DNA of 64,000 nucleotides from an uncultured Cocleimonas sp. (GCF_947495625.1 NZ_CANLZW010000014.1:48338-112337); one strand, 5' to 3'; shown: positions 1-8,371, numbered from the stretch's first letter. The notes: generated by a model not told the origin, from the letters alone. Program-made: numbers and translations.

Positions 1-542
1 TTACTTAAGCAATCTTTAACATTTTGCTGGTTAAGTAATAACGCCACAATGATAAGAATAATAGGGGCGATAAAAGCACCGAGAGATGTGATTGAAGACA
101 TTCCGCCTGCTGCATTTGCCATTTCTGGACTCATATCTGCAAACATTTCTTCCATCATGCTTTTGGTATAGAAGAAAGTGAAAATACTCACTACGATAGT
201 GAAAATTGTATAGTAATTAAAGTGTTGGCGACCAATATCAAGATACTTGAGAAGTTTAAATCCAATCCAGATAGCCCATATAGAGGTTAAAATAGACAAA
301 GCTGTAGAACCAATCAGGTAGGTTTTACTCATACCCATCATTCCTCCGCCTTGAGAAAGCGCGTCTAATGCGCCTGAAGCAAACATCATCGACGCCAATC
401 CAAACAAACCAAAAATTAAACCTAATGCGCCTAATATAATTGAAATGATTCCGATGACTTTAGGTATTGAACTGCGCGCGACTAAATTGTTATTAACGTC
501 AGACTCTGGCGGCGTGTAGGGGTTATTCGCATTATCATTCAT
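1..542 (-). CDS. Small multi-pass membrane protein, C-terminus cut by window edge
   Basis: The reading frame starts with ATG at 542 and stays open to the left edge, so about 180 residues are visible and the stop is outside. Translation begins MNDNANNPYTPPESD, a short polar head, followed by hydrophobic stretches near residues 28-50, 74-95, 109-125 and 155-172, so it should be a four-helix inner-membrane protein. A Gly/Met-rich loop (residues 64-71) and a Met-rich loop (129-148) separate the helices. I do not recognise the family; small DUF4064-like membrane proteins look similar. No neighbour on the same strand is visible, so its role cannot be inferred. Confidence 0.7.
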   Translation of the reverse strand, partial: MNDNANNPYTPPESDVNNNLVARSSIPKVIGIISIILGALGLIFGLFGLASMMFASGALDALSQGGGMMGMSKTYLIGSTALSILTSIWAIWIGFKLLKYLDIGRQHFNYYTIFTIVVSIFTFFYTKSMMEEMFADMSPEMANAAGGMSSITSLGAFIAPIILIIVALLLNQQNVKDCLS

Positions 543-1007
543 AAGTGTTCCTCGTAACTTTGTGGTCGTAGTGGTTATTGAAGTAGTGAAAGTGTTGCCA
601 GTTTTGTGCAACTTTTTAAAAGCTGGCTTAGAACAGAGTTTAAAATAAACTTACAAATGAAACTGTGAACTATTTACGCTTATTATCAGACAGATAGTTT
701 AACAAGAGTGGAATGTGAAACAAGAGTAGAGAGTGAAACAGGCATAGAGAGTGAAACAAGAATAATCATGTAGCAGGTTGCTGTGTGATTTTCGCTAATC
801 TGATTTTTAATCAGGCAAATAGTACTAAATTTCAATAAGCCCTCATAGTGCGTTATTTTGTAACTTGATTTAGTTATGATAAGTTTCATAGATTCCATAA
901 ATGTAAAATAAATAACATAGTCACAAAGAATCAATCTTTGATTCATTGGCCTTTTAACTCAGGCTACTTTCAGGCTATCTACCAATTTCTAATACAGGGG
1001 TGTAACA
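543..1007. other. Intergenic region, divergent promoters
   Basis: This 465-base gap separates two divergent genes and must hold both promoters. It is AT-rich and contains a three-copy 18-bp tandem repeat (715-768). An 86-codon frame on the minus strand (686-946) is made partly of that repeat and has no recognisable features, so I treat it as non-coding. Confidence 0.5.
715..768. repeat. 18-bp tandem repeat, three copies
   Basis: Three consecutive 18-bp units start at 715, 733 and 751. Each begins GTGAAACA; the first two end TAGAGA and the third has diverged. They lie about 240 bases upstream of the secreted His-motif gene. They may be regulator sites or simple slippage products. Confidence 0.75.
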
Positions 1008-2681
1008 ATGAGAGTGTTTTTCTTAAACATAGGAATATTGTCAATATTGGCATTGCTAACGACATCAATGAGTTTTGCCAGTCCGATTTCAATTACGCAC
1101 ACGCATGATGGTAGACAGCATAGTCATGTGTTACCTGCAGAAGGACTTGCACATAGACATGGGGGAGCTCCTGGACAGGCGACATCTAATGTTGTGAGAC
1201 GCACTGGCACGATTGTTTACGGAAATCCTCAGCCATCTCGACCAACGGCTAAACCGCCTAAACCAGATTATTATGATTTTTCATCCAGTGGTAATCAGAC
1301 AACAACAGTTATTAGCTCTGGTTCTAGCTCATCGCACTTTCACGATGGCAGACAGCATACTCATCCTTTACCTGCTCAGGGCTTTGCGCATCGACATGGC
1401 GCAGGTTCTTTAGGAACTCGGGTAAATAGCAATACCACTAGACATAGCAATACGGTCATATATGGAAATGCACAAGACAATTACAAAGGGAATAGCCGAT
1501 CATATAATGATGGTTTAGTTTTTGGCCCAAGTGATTCGGCGCGTAATACCAAAGTGCAAAGAACGACTACCAATAACGGTTATTTTGATAACAAAAGAGA
1601 CCGTGGTGATCGACGTGATAGAAAAAGAAATTTATCCAAAGGTGACACCAACTGTAGAATTGGGCAACCTAACTGCAATATGTGTGCGGCGAACGTACAA
1701 CAGCAATTCAAGCGCGCAGCAGCGAATCAAATCAGATGGCAAACCAAGCCGTGGTCATTTACCTGGCCACAAAAATATCCGCCGCAAAACCTAAGACCAT
1801 TGGATATCTTTAATGGTGATCCTGCGCATGCTTTAGGTATTCCTGATACGCATGTTCAAGGCTTTGTGCGCACTAACTCATCGCTTTACCCTTATGCCGG
1901 AAGCCATAGTCATAAAAAACGCGGCGGCATCTTTGTTGTGAAACAATCGGGTAATGGCACAAAGTATTTGTCGACGTTGCACCGTACCAAGGGCAGACAT
2001 CCGAGTGGTGTGCATATTATCGGTAAATACCTGGTGTATGGTTTAGGCAAACGCCTTCATTTCATGGATATCAATAGCCAGAATCAAGACCTTGAATTTA
2101 GTTTGCCGATTGAAAAGGCGAATTTTGGCGGTGGTCTGGGTATTGTAAAACTGGCTGATGATCGTCATCTAGTTGTAACTACTGGCCCTGGCGGACAAGA
2201 TAATAGACCACGTTATAATCAGTTTTATATTCTAGAAACGTCTAACGGTCGTCCTTCTTCATTAAAACTCATCAATCAATCATCCACCCAGAAACCTTCT
2301 AAATGGCCTAAAGGTTTAGCCTATTCAGAAAACCTGTCACTGATCACCGAATGTGGAACAGGCGATATTTATGCGGTTCATACAACTGGTGATGAGAAGG
2401 GAATTTCTGCCATTACGGGTAATGGTTACTGGAAATTATCTAAATTAGTACAAAAAGATAGAGCCCTTGGATTATCCGCAATTAATGCCTTCACCATGCG
2501 ACAAGACATGAAGAGTTGTAATGTCAGAGCTGCTGCAACCGTGGGTGTTACGCCGCAAAAACGGATGGAGTTCAGCTGTCATGGATACGCCAAAGACCCT
2601 GATGGTACGATGTTTAACGTGTTAGGCCGTTCTAGCAGAAATAAAGATAAGTTTTATTTCAAAACGGGAACTGTTTTCTAG
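1008..2681 (+). CDS. Secreted protein with two His-rich motifs and a beta-propeller-like C-terminal region
   Basis: This 557-residue protein has a signal peptide (about residues 1-25, ending SFA). Two copies of a His-rich module follow, at residues 31-52 and 110-131, each reading HxHDGRQHxH, then LPAxG, then AHRHG. Ser/Thr/Asn-rich and basic linkers lie between and after them. The C-terminal half (about 250-557) has regular beta-strand-like segments (HPSGVHIIGKYLVYGLG, GGGLGIVKLADDRHLVV, WPKGLAYSENLSLITECG), which suggests a propeller fold but matches no family I recognise. Cys residues cluster at about 215-226 (CRIGQPNCNMC). The start has a good ribosome site (AGGGGTG). The same module occurs in the genes at 45882 and 47279. 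Metal binding in the periplasm is an inference from the His spacing. Confidence 0.75.
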   Translation: MRVFFLNIGILSILALLTTSMSFASPISITHTHDGRQHSHVLPAEGLAHRHGGAPGQATSNVVRRTGTIVYGNPQPSRPTAKPPKPDYYDFSSSGNQTTTVISSGSSSSHFHDGRQHTHPLPAQGFAHRHGAGSLGTRVNSNTTRHSNTVIYGNAQDNYKGNSRSYNDGLVFGPSDSARNTKVQRTTTNNGYFDNKRDRGDRRDRKRNLSKGDTNCRIGQPNCNMCAANVQQQFKRAAANQIRWQTKPWSFTWPQKYPPQNLRPLDIFNGDPAHALGIPDTHVQGFVRTNSSLYPYAGSHSHKKRGGIFVVKQSGNGTKYLSTLHRTKGRHPSGVHIIGKYLVYGLGKRLHFMDINSQNQDLEFSLPIEKANFGGGLGIVKLADDRHLVVTTGPGGQDNRPRYNQFYILETSNGRPSSLKLINQSSTQKPSKWPKGLAYSENLSLITECGTGDIYAVHTTGDEKGISAITGNGYWKLSKLVQKDRALGLSAINAFTMRQDMKSCNVRAAATVGVTPQKRMEFSCHGYAKDPDGTMFNVLGRSSRNKDKFYFKTGTVF

Positions 2682-2744
2682 ACGCATTGACACTGGCATT
2701 TTTACTGATGCCAAGTGCTTGTACCTAAAACTAGCTAGTACAAA

Positions 2745-2782
2745 AGAGCTCTGAATGGATGTTAATTCTTCAGAGCTTTTTT
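2745..2782 (+). terminator. Intrinsic terminator of the secreted His-motif gene
   Basis: AGCTCTGAA (2747-2755) pairs perfectly with TTCAGAGCT (2769-2777) and is followed by a run of six T. A weaker hairpin without a T-run (about 2690-2718) lies between the stop codon and this terminator. Confidence 0.8.
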
Positions 2783-2905
2783 AACGCTTAAATTAATTTT
2801 TTGTCTATACTCATGATCGTCCGGGAGACTTGAAAGTGCGTTACAAATCATCGGATAATCAGACGTTAACATAGCGTAGCACCAGTAAATGCAGGGATTA
2901 AATAA

Positions 2906-3517
2906 ATGAAAACAATTAGTTGCGATGGTAAAGACATAATTCCGTCTAAGATAATCTGTATTGGCAGAAATTATGTGGAGCATATTCAGGAGTTGGATAA
3001 TGCAATGCCCGATGAGCCGGTGATTTTTCTTAAACCGAACTCAGCAATTTCACATGAAATCGTTACTCACGAGATAGATGCAATTCATTACGAAGCTGAG
3101 ATCAGTTTTTTAGTGCATGATAAGCAACTGTCTGCGGTAGGTTTCGGCCTGGATTTAACCAAAAGAGAAGTCCAGTCAAATCTGAAAGGTAAAGGATTAC
3201 CGTGGGAGCGAGCCAAAGCCTTTGATAATTCAGCGGTGCTCAGTGATTTCAAACCGTTCGATGGCGACATACACGCGTTGCGTCTTGAATTGTTTATCAA
3301 TGGTGAGTTAATTCAATATGGCGGTACCCCGCTTATGCTTTATAAGCCCAGTGAAATACTGGAAGAAGTGTCCAAATTCATGACGATTGCTGATAACGAC
3401 ATTATCATGACTGGTACGCCTAAAGGCGTGGGTGTGGTAAACAAGGGTGATGTATTTGTGGGTAAGATCTTTGAGAATGATGACTTACTTGTAGACGTTG
3501 AATGGCAGGTGCAATAA
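2906..3517 (+). CDS. Fumarylacetoacetate hydrolase (FAH) family protein, YcgM/FAHD1-like
   Basis: The 203-residue length fits single-domain FAH proteins such as E. coli YcgM and FAHD1, which act on acylpyruvates or oxaloacetate using a divalent metal. Visible family motifs are the N-terminal KIICIGRNYVEHIQE, the metal-ligand segment HYEAEISFLV (E-x-E), GFGLDLTKRE, and the C-terminal TGTPKGVGVV. It is a single-gene unit with its own upstream space and ends near a hairpin at 3578-3610. The exact substrate cannot be told from sequence. Confidence 0.88.
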   Translation: MKTISCDGKDIIPSKIICIGRNYVEHIQELDNAMPDEPVIFLKPNSAISHEIVTHEIDAIHYEAEISFLVHDKQLSAVGFGLDLTKREVQSNLKGKGLPWERAKAFDNSAVLSDFKPFDGDIHALRLELFINGELIQYGGTPLMLYKPSEILEEVSKFMTIADNDIIMTGTPKGVGVVNKGDVFVGKIFENDDLLVDVEWQVQ

Positions 3518-3577
3518 GTCGTTTATTTAAGTTAAAGAATGACTGTAACTCAATAATAACTTTCGTGTTTTCCTGGA

Positions 3578-3610
3578 AGGCTGTTTTATCATCAATAGAA
3601 AAAACAGCCT
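3578..3610. terminator. Hairpin between convergent genes, overlapping a G-element
   Basis: AGGCTGTTTT (3578-3587) and AAAACAGCCT (3601-3610) form a perfect 10-bp stem around a 13-base loop. There is no T-run after it. The right arm is also the left half of the repeat at 3599-3627, so termination is uncertain. Confidence 0.45.
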
Positions 3611-3627
3611 CAAAGTAGGGGGGTGAC
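3599..3627 (+). repeat. G-element copy 1
   Basis: A-run, CAGCCT, then the exact core AAAGTAGGGGGGTGAC at 3612-3627. It sits between the 3' ends of two convergent genes. Confidence 0.85.
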
Positions 3628-3681
3628 TATGCTATTTTAGTCAGACTCCTAATCGCCCTAAAAATAGTTTCATGCCTTGTA

Positions 3682-4536
3682 TTAAAACGCCTTGGATTTA
3701 AGCGTGGCGAAATAAGCCGTCCAACTCTGGTGTTCTCTGCCTGCCGCTTTACTGTATTGACTCGGATTATCCGACTTACCTTCGCGAATCCCTTGATAAA
3801 TCCCAGCGATAACAGTACCTAAAAATTCGCCTAATTCAGCCACCCGATCTTCACGGAATGCTTCGACAGACATCGCTTCATAACGCAAATCCGTGCCAAA
3901 TGCTGCGTTCAGGTATTCTGCAAGTTGGCTTTGGCTAATAGCTTCACCATGTAAGTTATAGATCTGCGCATTGTGCTTATCTTCGGTGAGCATTTTTGCA
4001 TAGGCGTATGCGAGTTCTGGGCGTGAGGTGTAACCACATTTGCCATCAGCCGCACAGTTGGCAATCACTCCCGCTTTTTTATACGCTTCGATATATTCAA
4101 TATCAGGCTCTATGTATATGCCATTGCGTCCGATGACCCAATCCAGACCGCTGTCGATAATATCCTGCTCGGTCTGTCGATTACTTTGAATCACTGGAGA
4201 AAAAGCCGTGCCTTCTTCAGCGCCTTGAACGCTGGTATAGACAATCTTCTTCACGCCACTTTTCTTGGCGGCATTAATCACATTTCGATGCTGCTGGATA
4301 CGTTTATCCGGATCATCCATGCCAGAGACTAATAATAAAGTATCTACCGATTCTAGCGATGTTTCCAAGGCGTCAAGGTCATTGTAGTCGCCAGGTCGCA
4401 CTTCAATACCCAAGTCCTTCGCTTTATCAGGTGTGCGAGCCAAACCGATGACATCATCTTTGGGGACTACAGCGAGTAATGCCTTAACAATTTCTTTTCC
4501 TAAATGTCCGCTTGCTGCGGTTACTGCGATTTTCAT
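3682..4536 (-). CDS. NmrA-type NAD(P)H-binding oxidoreductase, QorB/YtfG-like
   Basis: A 284-residue Rossmann-fold protein of the atypical short-chain dehydrogenase class. The N-terminus MKIAVTAASGHLGKEIV carries the dinucleotide-binding loop, followed by RPGDYNDLDALETSL and TLLLVSGMDD, typical of NmrA/YtfG quinone reductases. The segment YTSVQGAE is at the position of the usual active-site region. Length matches E. coli QorB (286 residues). Reduction of quinones with NADPH is known for the family and inferred here. It stands alone, on the same strand as the flavin reductase upstream but separated by about 150 bases. Confidence 0.85.
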   Translation of the reverse strand: MKIAVTAASGHLGKEIVKALLAVVPKDDVIGLARTPDKAKDLGIEVRPGDYNDLDALETSLESVDTLLLVSGMDDPDKRIQQHRNVINAAKKSGVKKIVYTSVQGAEEGTAFSPVIQSNRQTEQDIIDSGLDWVIGRNGIYIEPDIEYIEAYKKAGVIANCAADGKCGYTSRPELAYAYAKMLTEDKHNAQIYNLHGEAISQSQLAEYLNAAFGTDLRYEAMSVEAFREDRVAELGEFLGTVIAGIYQGIREGKSDNPSQYSKAAGREHQSWTAYFATLKSKAF

Positions 4537-4614
4537 ATTTTCTTCCTATTGCTATAGGTTAATTTGTAAGCTTAATGCTATTAAAATGTGTTACTAACCT
4601 TTGTTATGACTGTA

Positions 4615-4662
4615 GTAAATAATGATTGCTACAAATAATGACTGCGATAAATAATACTCGCC
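4615..4662. repeat. 16-bp tandem repeat, three copies
   Basis: Units start at 4615, 4631 and 4647, each containing AAATAAT; a fourth, more diverged unit may precede them. The block lies just downstream of the flavin reductase stop. Confidence 0.65.
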
Positions 4663-4684
4663 ACAAACACCTGAGGTTTTAAAA

Positions 4685-5485
4685 CTAAGCGTTTGCTTGA
4701 TCGGCATCAGTTTGTTTTGCCTTTTTGTGCTCCTCTTCGGTATTGCCTTGTTTCCAGTAACTGGAAACATATAGATGTGATCTTTCAATAGCGCATTCTT
4801 CTCTCAGGTATTGTCTGATTTTTTTCATCGTCTTAAATTCGCAGGCAACCCATGTGGATAAACCTTGCGCTTGCCTCAGGTCTTTCTCTATGGCATGAAA
4901 CAGCGGTGAGGCATCTGAGCCGGGGTTGTCATTGATTACCCACTGTAGCTCAATACCTTCGGGTTTAATCAGGTTATGTATGTCCGATTCCGATAAAACT
5001 TCAATAAATAACTGACCTTTGGCGTTTTCCGGTAAACGTTTTAGATTCGCTGTTAGTGCAGGAAGTGCCGTCATATCGCCCGCAAGTAAAAAATACTCTG
5101 CATCCGTATTGATGAATTTAGCTGGCCCCGGGCCTGCGATTGAAATTTCATCGCCAGCCGCAGTGTCTAACGACCAGGGCGCAGCAATACCATGATTAGT
5201 ATTGTTGTCGAGGCTATTGTGTAGCATAAAATCCACATCGATTTCATTCTGATCAGATCGTTGTTCTGCAACTGTGTAGGTTCTCATGACTGGTTTTTCT
5301 TTACCTGCCTGATTAAAAAGAAGCTTGATATAAGCACCTTCCGAATCTTTGGGGAAACTAGCCAGCGCATCGCCCTGCAATGTTACCCGGCGCATATTGG
5401 GTGTCAGATTATTGGCTGACTTTACCTGTAGTGTTCTGGGTACACGACGGGTTTTGGCATTTTTAACTCTTTCGATAATGTTCAT
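4685..5485 (-). CDS. Siderophore-interacting protein (flavin-dependent ferric-siderophore reductase, SIP family)
   Basis: I start the protein at the ATG at 5485 (MNIIERVKNAKTRRVPRT), which has a proper AGGA ribosome site; a longer frame to 5578 would run across the likely operators. The 266-residue product has the SIP layout: an N-terminal FAD-binding beta-barrel with the RTYTVAEQR motif, then a ferredoxin-reductase-like NAD(P)H domain with YFLLAGDMTALPA and a C-terminal SYWKQGNTEEEHK segment typical of ViuB/YqjH. The family reduces ferric siderophore complexes in the cytoplasm to release iron. It is divergent from a MarR regulator with a shared spacer holding two palindromes, so regulation by that MarR is likely. 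The tail is charged and may be disordered. Confidence 0.88.
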   Translation of the reverse strand: MNIIERVKNAKTRRVPRTLQVKSANNLTPNMRRVTLQGDALASFPKDSEGAYIKLLFNQAGKEKPVMRTYTVAEQRSDQNEIDVDFMLHNSLDNNTNHGIAAPWSLDTAAGDEISIAGPGPAKFINTDAEYFLLAGDMTALPALTANLKRLPENAKGQLFIEVLSESDIHNLIKPEGIELQWVINDNPGSDASPLFHAIEKDLRQAQGLSTWVACEFKTMKKIRQYLREECAIERSHLYVSSYWKQGNTEEEHKKAKQTDADQANA

Positions 5486-5564
5486 TATGTATCCTGTATT
5501 TTTACTAGATTGAGTGAATGTTGTGTTTAACAAAACGCTCAATCTTGTAATAAGTGTAAATATA

Positions 5565-5579
5565 GTTGATAATAGCAAC
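5565..5579. promoter_or_regulatory. Candidate MarR operator, site 1
   Basis: GTTGATAATAGCAAC is an imperfect palindrome (GTTG-n7-CAAC). It lies in the spacer between the flavin reductase and the MarR gene and resembles site 2 at 5594-5608. Confidence 0.5.
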
Positions 5580-5593
5580 CATATAGTAATGTA

Positions 5594-5608
5594 ATTGATA
5601 ATGTCAAC
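5594..5608. promoter_or_regulatory. Candidate MarR operator, site 2
   Basis: ATTGATAATGTCAAC shares 12 of 15 bases with site 1 and is itself palindromic (TTGA-n5-TCAA). It is 29 bases from site 1 and 26 bases upstream of the MarR start codon. Confidence 0.5.
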
Positions 5609-5633
5609 TATAATTCTTTTAGGAAGTGAATAA

Positions 5634-6062
5634 ATGTCTGATCGAAAATCATCAGAAAGTCTTTTTCACCTGGTTCATGCCTTAAAACGGCAACTATTTG
5701 AACAAGCAGAACAACTCAATGTAAATCTCACGCCGATGCATATTCGGGTGATGAAAATTATCGATCGCAAGAAACCGTGTACTGCGATAGATATCGCCAG
5801 TTTTCTAAGGCGCGATAAAGCACAGGTAACGCGCTTGGTGAATACACTGATCGAAAAGGATCTGATAAGTAAAGAACCCAACCCTAACGATAAGCGCAGT
5901 CAATATTTATGCGTCACAGAAACGGGGACTGCGTTAGTCGACGAAATTGCCAAAATAGATGCTAATACAATGCAGATGATGACGAAAAACCTCTCTGAAG
6001 AAGAACTCTCAGAGTTTCAGCGTATTAGCTCATTAATGTCGAAAAATCTTGAATCCAGATAA
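5634..6062 (+). CDS. MarR-family transcriptional regulator
   Basis: This 142-residue protein has the winged-helix layout of MarR proteins: an N-terminal dimerisation helix (SLFHLVHALKRQLFEQ), the HTH segment TAIDIASFLRRDKAQVTRLVNTLIEKDLI, and the wing NPNDKRSQYLCVTETG with the conserved D-x-R. A C-terminal helix closes the dimer. It is divergent from the siderophore-interacting protein, with two matching palindromes between them, so autoregulation and control of the reductase are likely. AGGAAG is the ribosome site. Confidence 0.92.
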   Translation: MSDRKSSESLFHLVHALKRQLFEQAEQLNVNLTPMHIRVMKIIDRKKPCTAIDIASFLRRDKAQVTRLVNTLIEKDLISKEPNPNDKRSQYLCVTETGTALVDEIAKIDANTMQMMTKNLSEEELSEFQRISSLMSKNLESR

Positions 6063-6104
6063 CTAGAACAACCGATAACTAGAATTCCAATAACTAGAAT
6101 CCAG
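6058..6104. repeat. 16-bp tandem repeat, three copies, over the MarR stop codon
   Basis: Units start at 6058, 6074 and 6090 and share ATAACTAGAA. The first unit includes the MarR stop codon. The array runs straight into the G-element at 6105. Confidence 0.7.
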
Positions 6105-6133
6105 AAAAAAGTGCCTGAAAGTAGGGGGGTGTG
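6105..6133 (+). repeat. G-element copy 2
   Basis: A6, GTGCCT, then GAAAGTAGGGGGGTGTG. It lies between MarR and yaeQ. Confidence 0.8.
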
Positions 6134-6179
6134 TTTTAATCTCGATTTCTCATTATTCGCAATCGCTCAGGACACCTGT

Positions 6180-6704
6180 ATGGCAATCAGCGCCACCATC
6201 AATAAAGTATTACTCAATATTGCAGATATGGATCGGCATTATTATCAAAGTCACGAGCTTACTGCCGCGCAACACCCGTCAGAGACTGATTTTCGCTTTA
6301 TGGTGCGAATTATTGCCTATGCGTTAAACGCGAATGAAGAATTGACGTTCACCAAAGGCTTGTGTGTCGATGATGAACCCGAGATTTGGCAGAAGTCTCT
6401 GACGGGTGATATTGAGCTCTGGATTGATTTTGGTCAGCTGGACGAAAAGCGAATTCGTAAAGCCTGTGGCAGAGCTGATCAGGTGATTGTGTATACCTAT
6501 AACAGTCAAAAATCTGATATCTGGTGGAATCAGATCAATGCAAAGCTTGCTCGATATAAAAATTTAAGCGTAATGCATATCGAAGCAGAAGGCGTTGAAA
6601 ACTTGGTTAAACGCAATATGGTTTTGCAATGCAATATTGAGGATGGTGAGCTGCTTTTAAGCGATGATGACCATTCTTATACAGTAACTATTAGCAAGCA
6701 TTAG
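6180..6704 (+). CDS. yaeQ: YaeQ family protein
   Basis: I start at the ATG at 6180 (MAISATINKVLLNIADMDR), preceded by AGGAC at good spacing; an upstream ATG at 6111 lies inside a repeat. The 174-residue product matches YaeQ along its length: RHYYQSHELTAAQHPSETD near the N-terminus, FTKGLCVDDEPEIW, ELWIDFGQLDEKRIRKAC, IVYTYNSQKSDIWW and the C-terminal LQCNIEDGELLLSDD. YaeQ adopts a PD-(D/E)XK-like nuclease fold; its activity is not settled. In E. coli it was noticed as a suppressor of rfaH defects. It is a single-gene unit here. Confidence 0.93.
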   Translation: MAISATINKVLLNIADMDRHYYQSHELTAAQHPSETDFRFMVRIIAYALNANEELTFTKGLCVDDEPEIWQKSLTGDIELWIDFGQLDEKRIRKACGRADQVIVYTYNSQKSDIWWNQINAKLARYKNLSVMHIEAEGVENLVKRNMVLQCNIEDGELLLSDDDHSYTVTISKH

Positions 6705-6731
6705 TTGCTTCCTAGATTAATAATTCTTTAG

Positions 6732-7229
6732 TTAATTGGCGAATTCCCTAAGAAATTGTCGTCGTTGTTGCTGATCCATCTGACGCAATTCTTGGCGCAG
6801 TGATTGACGTTCTGATGGGCTCATAGAACGGAATTTATTTCTTAACGCACGTCTTTGCTTATTGGGTAGATTATTAAACCACAGCCTTTGTCTGATGATT
6901 CTTTTTTTCTGTCTGGGAGTAAGCTTACGAAATTGTTTATAACGCTCTCGAGCTAGCTTTCTTTCTTCATTATTTAGCTTCTTCCAGTTTTTAAAGCGTT
7001 TCTTTAGACGTTTCTTTTGTGCTGGTGTAAGTGTCTTCCAGCGTAATGCCGCTTTGCTCAGTTTTTGTTGGCGTTGCTCACTAAAGCTGTTCCACTGGTT
7101 CACAAATGGTTTAAGTGTTTGCTGTTGTTCTCGCGTTAGAGACTGCCAATCTAGCGCGCTCACTTGTGAACTCAACACTAGAAATACACTGAGTATCAAC
7201 GTTCTTATTAGTTGTGTATGGTTAATCAT
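6732..7229 (-). CDS. DUF3106 secreted basic repeat-helical protein
   Basis: This 165-residue protein has a signal peptide (to about residue 25, QVSALDW) and then repeats of about 15-20 residues of the type WxxLxPxQKxRLxxRFxxWxxL, the signature of DUF3106. It is very rich in Arg, Lys and Gln and predicted all-helical. It is the last gene of an operon led by an ECF sigma factor, overlapping the previous gene by four bases. DUF3106 proteins are commonly found in such sigma operons, perhaps as envelope-stress or periplasmic sensor components; that role is an inference. Confidence 0.85.
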   Translation of the reverse strand: MINHTQLIRTLILSVFLVLSSQVSALDWQSLTREQQQTLKPFVNQWNSFSEQRQQKLSKAALRWKTLTPAQKKRLKKRFKNWKKLNNEERKLARERYKQFRKLTPRQKKRIIRQRLWFNNLPNKQRRALRNKFRSMSPSERQSLRQELRQMDQQQRRQFLREFAN

Positions 7230-7480
7230 TGTAATGGGTCTTCCGTACTGTGTTTATCAAAATCACTACCATCGTTATATTCGGCTTCTGACTCAAGCCA
7301 GTTTTCAAAGCCATCTCCAGTGACTTCTGTCATATCTGCGAGAAACTCAAGGAAGTCAGAACTCACCTGTTCATGACTTTGATCCTGACCTTCATTGCTG
7401 TTTGCATTCGCCTTGGCTGATAACATTGTCATTACCATGAAGAGTAAAATGGCAGGTTTAGCTTTCATCCAGTGACTCAT
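7226..7480 (-). CDS. Small secreted acidic protein in the sigma operon
   Basis: The 84-residue product has a signal peptide (residues 1-26, ending SAKANA) and a short acidic mature part with FLEFLADMTEVTGDGFENWLE. It overlaps the DUF3619-like gene upstream by 23 bases and the DUF3106 gene downstream by four, so it is translationally coupled to both. I do not recognise a family. Position suggests a periplasmic partner of the basic DUF3106 protein, with which its charge is complementary; that is inference. Confidence 0.7.
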   Translation of the reverse strand: MSHWMKAKPAILLFMVMTMLSAKANANSNEGQDQSHEQVSSDFLEFLADMTEVTGDGFENWLESEAEYNDGSDFDKHSTEDPLQ

Positions 7481-7805
7481 CCAACCATTGATAAAAATCG
7501 AGTTGCGTGTATAAATCCATATCTACATCAGCACTAAGCATATCAAGATCTTCAAGCGGTGAGAGCTTGCTAGCAGTTAACTGAGGTACAATCATAAAAG
7601 CCAGGACGCTGGCGATTGCCAATCCTGCACCTGCACCAGTCAGCCATTTTTTAGAAAGCCAAACACTTTTTTCTGTTTGAGATAAGGCTATATTGCGTGC
7701 TTCACGCAAGCGCTGCGCAGTATCACTATTGAGTGATTCGACTTGTTGGTCAAATGCCTGCTTTGCATGTTGACTAATATCTGATTGATTATCTTCGTTT
7801 GTCAT
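7458..7805 (-). CDS. DUF3619-like single-pass membrane protein, probable anti-sigma factor
   Basis: The 115-residue protein has a cytoplasmic head with AKQAFDQQVESLNSDTAQRLREARNIAL, then one transmembrane helix (about 55-73, GAGAGLAIASVLAFMIVPQ) and an acidic periplasmic tail ending FYQWLDESLDES. This is the layout of DUF3619 proteins, which follow ECF sigma genes. The start overlaps the sigma stop codon by four bases. Sequestration of the sigma factor at the membrane is inferred from position and topology. Confidence 0.75.
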   Translation of the reverse strand: MTNEDNQSDISQHAKQAFDQQVESLNSDTAQRLREARNIALSQTEKSVWLSKKWLTGAGAGLAIASVLAFMIVPQLTASKLSPLEDLDMLSADVDMDLYTQLDFYQWLDESLDES

Positions 7806-8371
7806 AAAGAAAATTCCTCTAAACTCGCTCTTAAGCTAGAAAGCGCTCTTGAATAGTGTGTTTTAACGCTACCTTCAGAACATTTCATGGCATTAGCAGT
7901 TTCTTTTGTGCTCATTTCTTCCCAGGCTCGAAGCATAAATGCCTGTTGCTGTCTGAGTGGTAATGCACTGACTGCCACTTCAACTTTTTCGCTAAACTCA
8001 AAACTACTTATATTGTCTTCGGGTAATTGGTCATTTTCATTGCTTTTGTTTTCTAATGGTGAATCTCTAAAACCTTCACCTTGAGTGGACAATTTGTCGT
8101 TTCCTAACCAACTGCGCCAACGGTTTCTTACTTTTTGCCGACGGTGCCAGTCATTAATTCTACTTTGCACGATTCGGTAAAACAAAGGTGGCCATTCATG
8201 GCTGTTTTTATTTGAATACTTACTCACCAATTTGATCATCGCATCTTGAACGATATCAAAGGCAACGTCCTCATCTCTGGTTGCAACTCGCGCCATAATG
8301 AAAGCTCGCTTTTCACTATGGATTAAGAATTGCTCGAGATTCTCAAAGGTATTGTCGTTATCAGTATTCAA
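7802..8371 (-). CDS. ECF-type RNA polymerase sigma factor
   Basis: This 189-residue protein has sigma region 2 (ATRDEDVAFDIVQDAMIKLVSKY, then PLFYRIVQSRINDWHRRQK) and region 4 (ALPLRQQQAFMLRAWEEMSTKETANAMKCSEGSVKTHYSRALSSL) with no region 1 or 3, as in ECF sigmas. A variable acidic linker joins the two. It heads a four-gene operon with a DUF3619-like membrane protein, a small secreted protein and DUF3106. Upstream, a perfect 12-bp inverted repeat with TTGACA on both strands lies between it and the divergent secreted gene, and may be its autoregulated promoter or an operator. Confidence 0.92.
   Translation of the reverse strand: MNTDNDNTFENLEQFLIHSEKRAFIMARVATRDEDVAFDIVQDAMIKLVSKYSNKNSHEWPPLFYRIVQSRINDWHRRQKVRNRWRSWLGNDKLSTQGEGFRDSPLENKSNENDQLPEDNISSFEFSEKVEVAVSALPLRQQQAFMLRAWEEMSTKETANAMKCSEGSVKTHYSRALSSLRASLEEFSL

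Noticed and set aside
715..768. CRISPR-like repeats
   Set aside because: Tandem units lack spacers and no cas gene is near.
686..946. 86-codon minus-strand frame
   Set aside because: It largely reads through an 18-bp tandem repeat, has no ribosome site or domain, and lies in a divergent promoter region.
2762..2983. 73-codon minus-strand frame
   Set aside because: It overlaps a terminator and the start of the FAH-family gene on the other strand.
3612..3627. G-quadruplex at the six-G run
   Set aside because: Only one G-run is present per element; an intramolecular quadruplex needs four.
4594..4788. 64-codon minus frame overlapping the SIP gene end
   Set aside because: It is out of frame with the reductase and passes through a tandem repeat.
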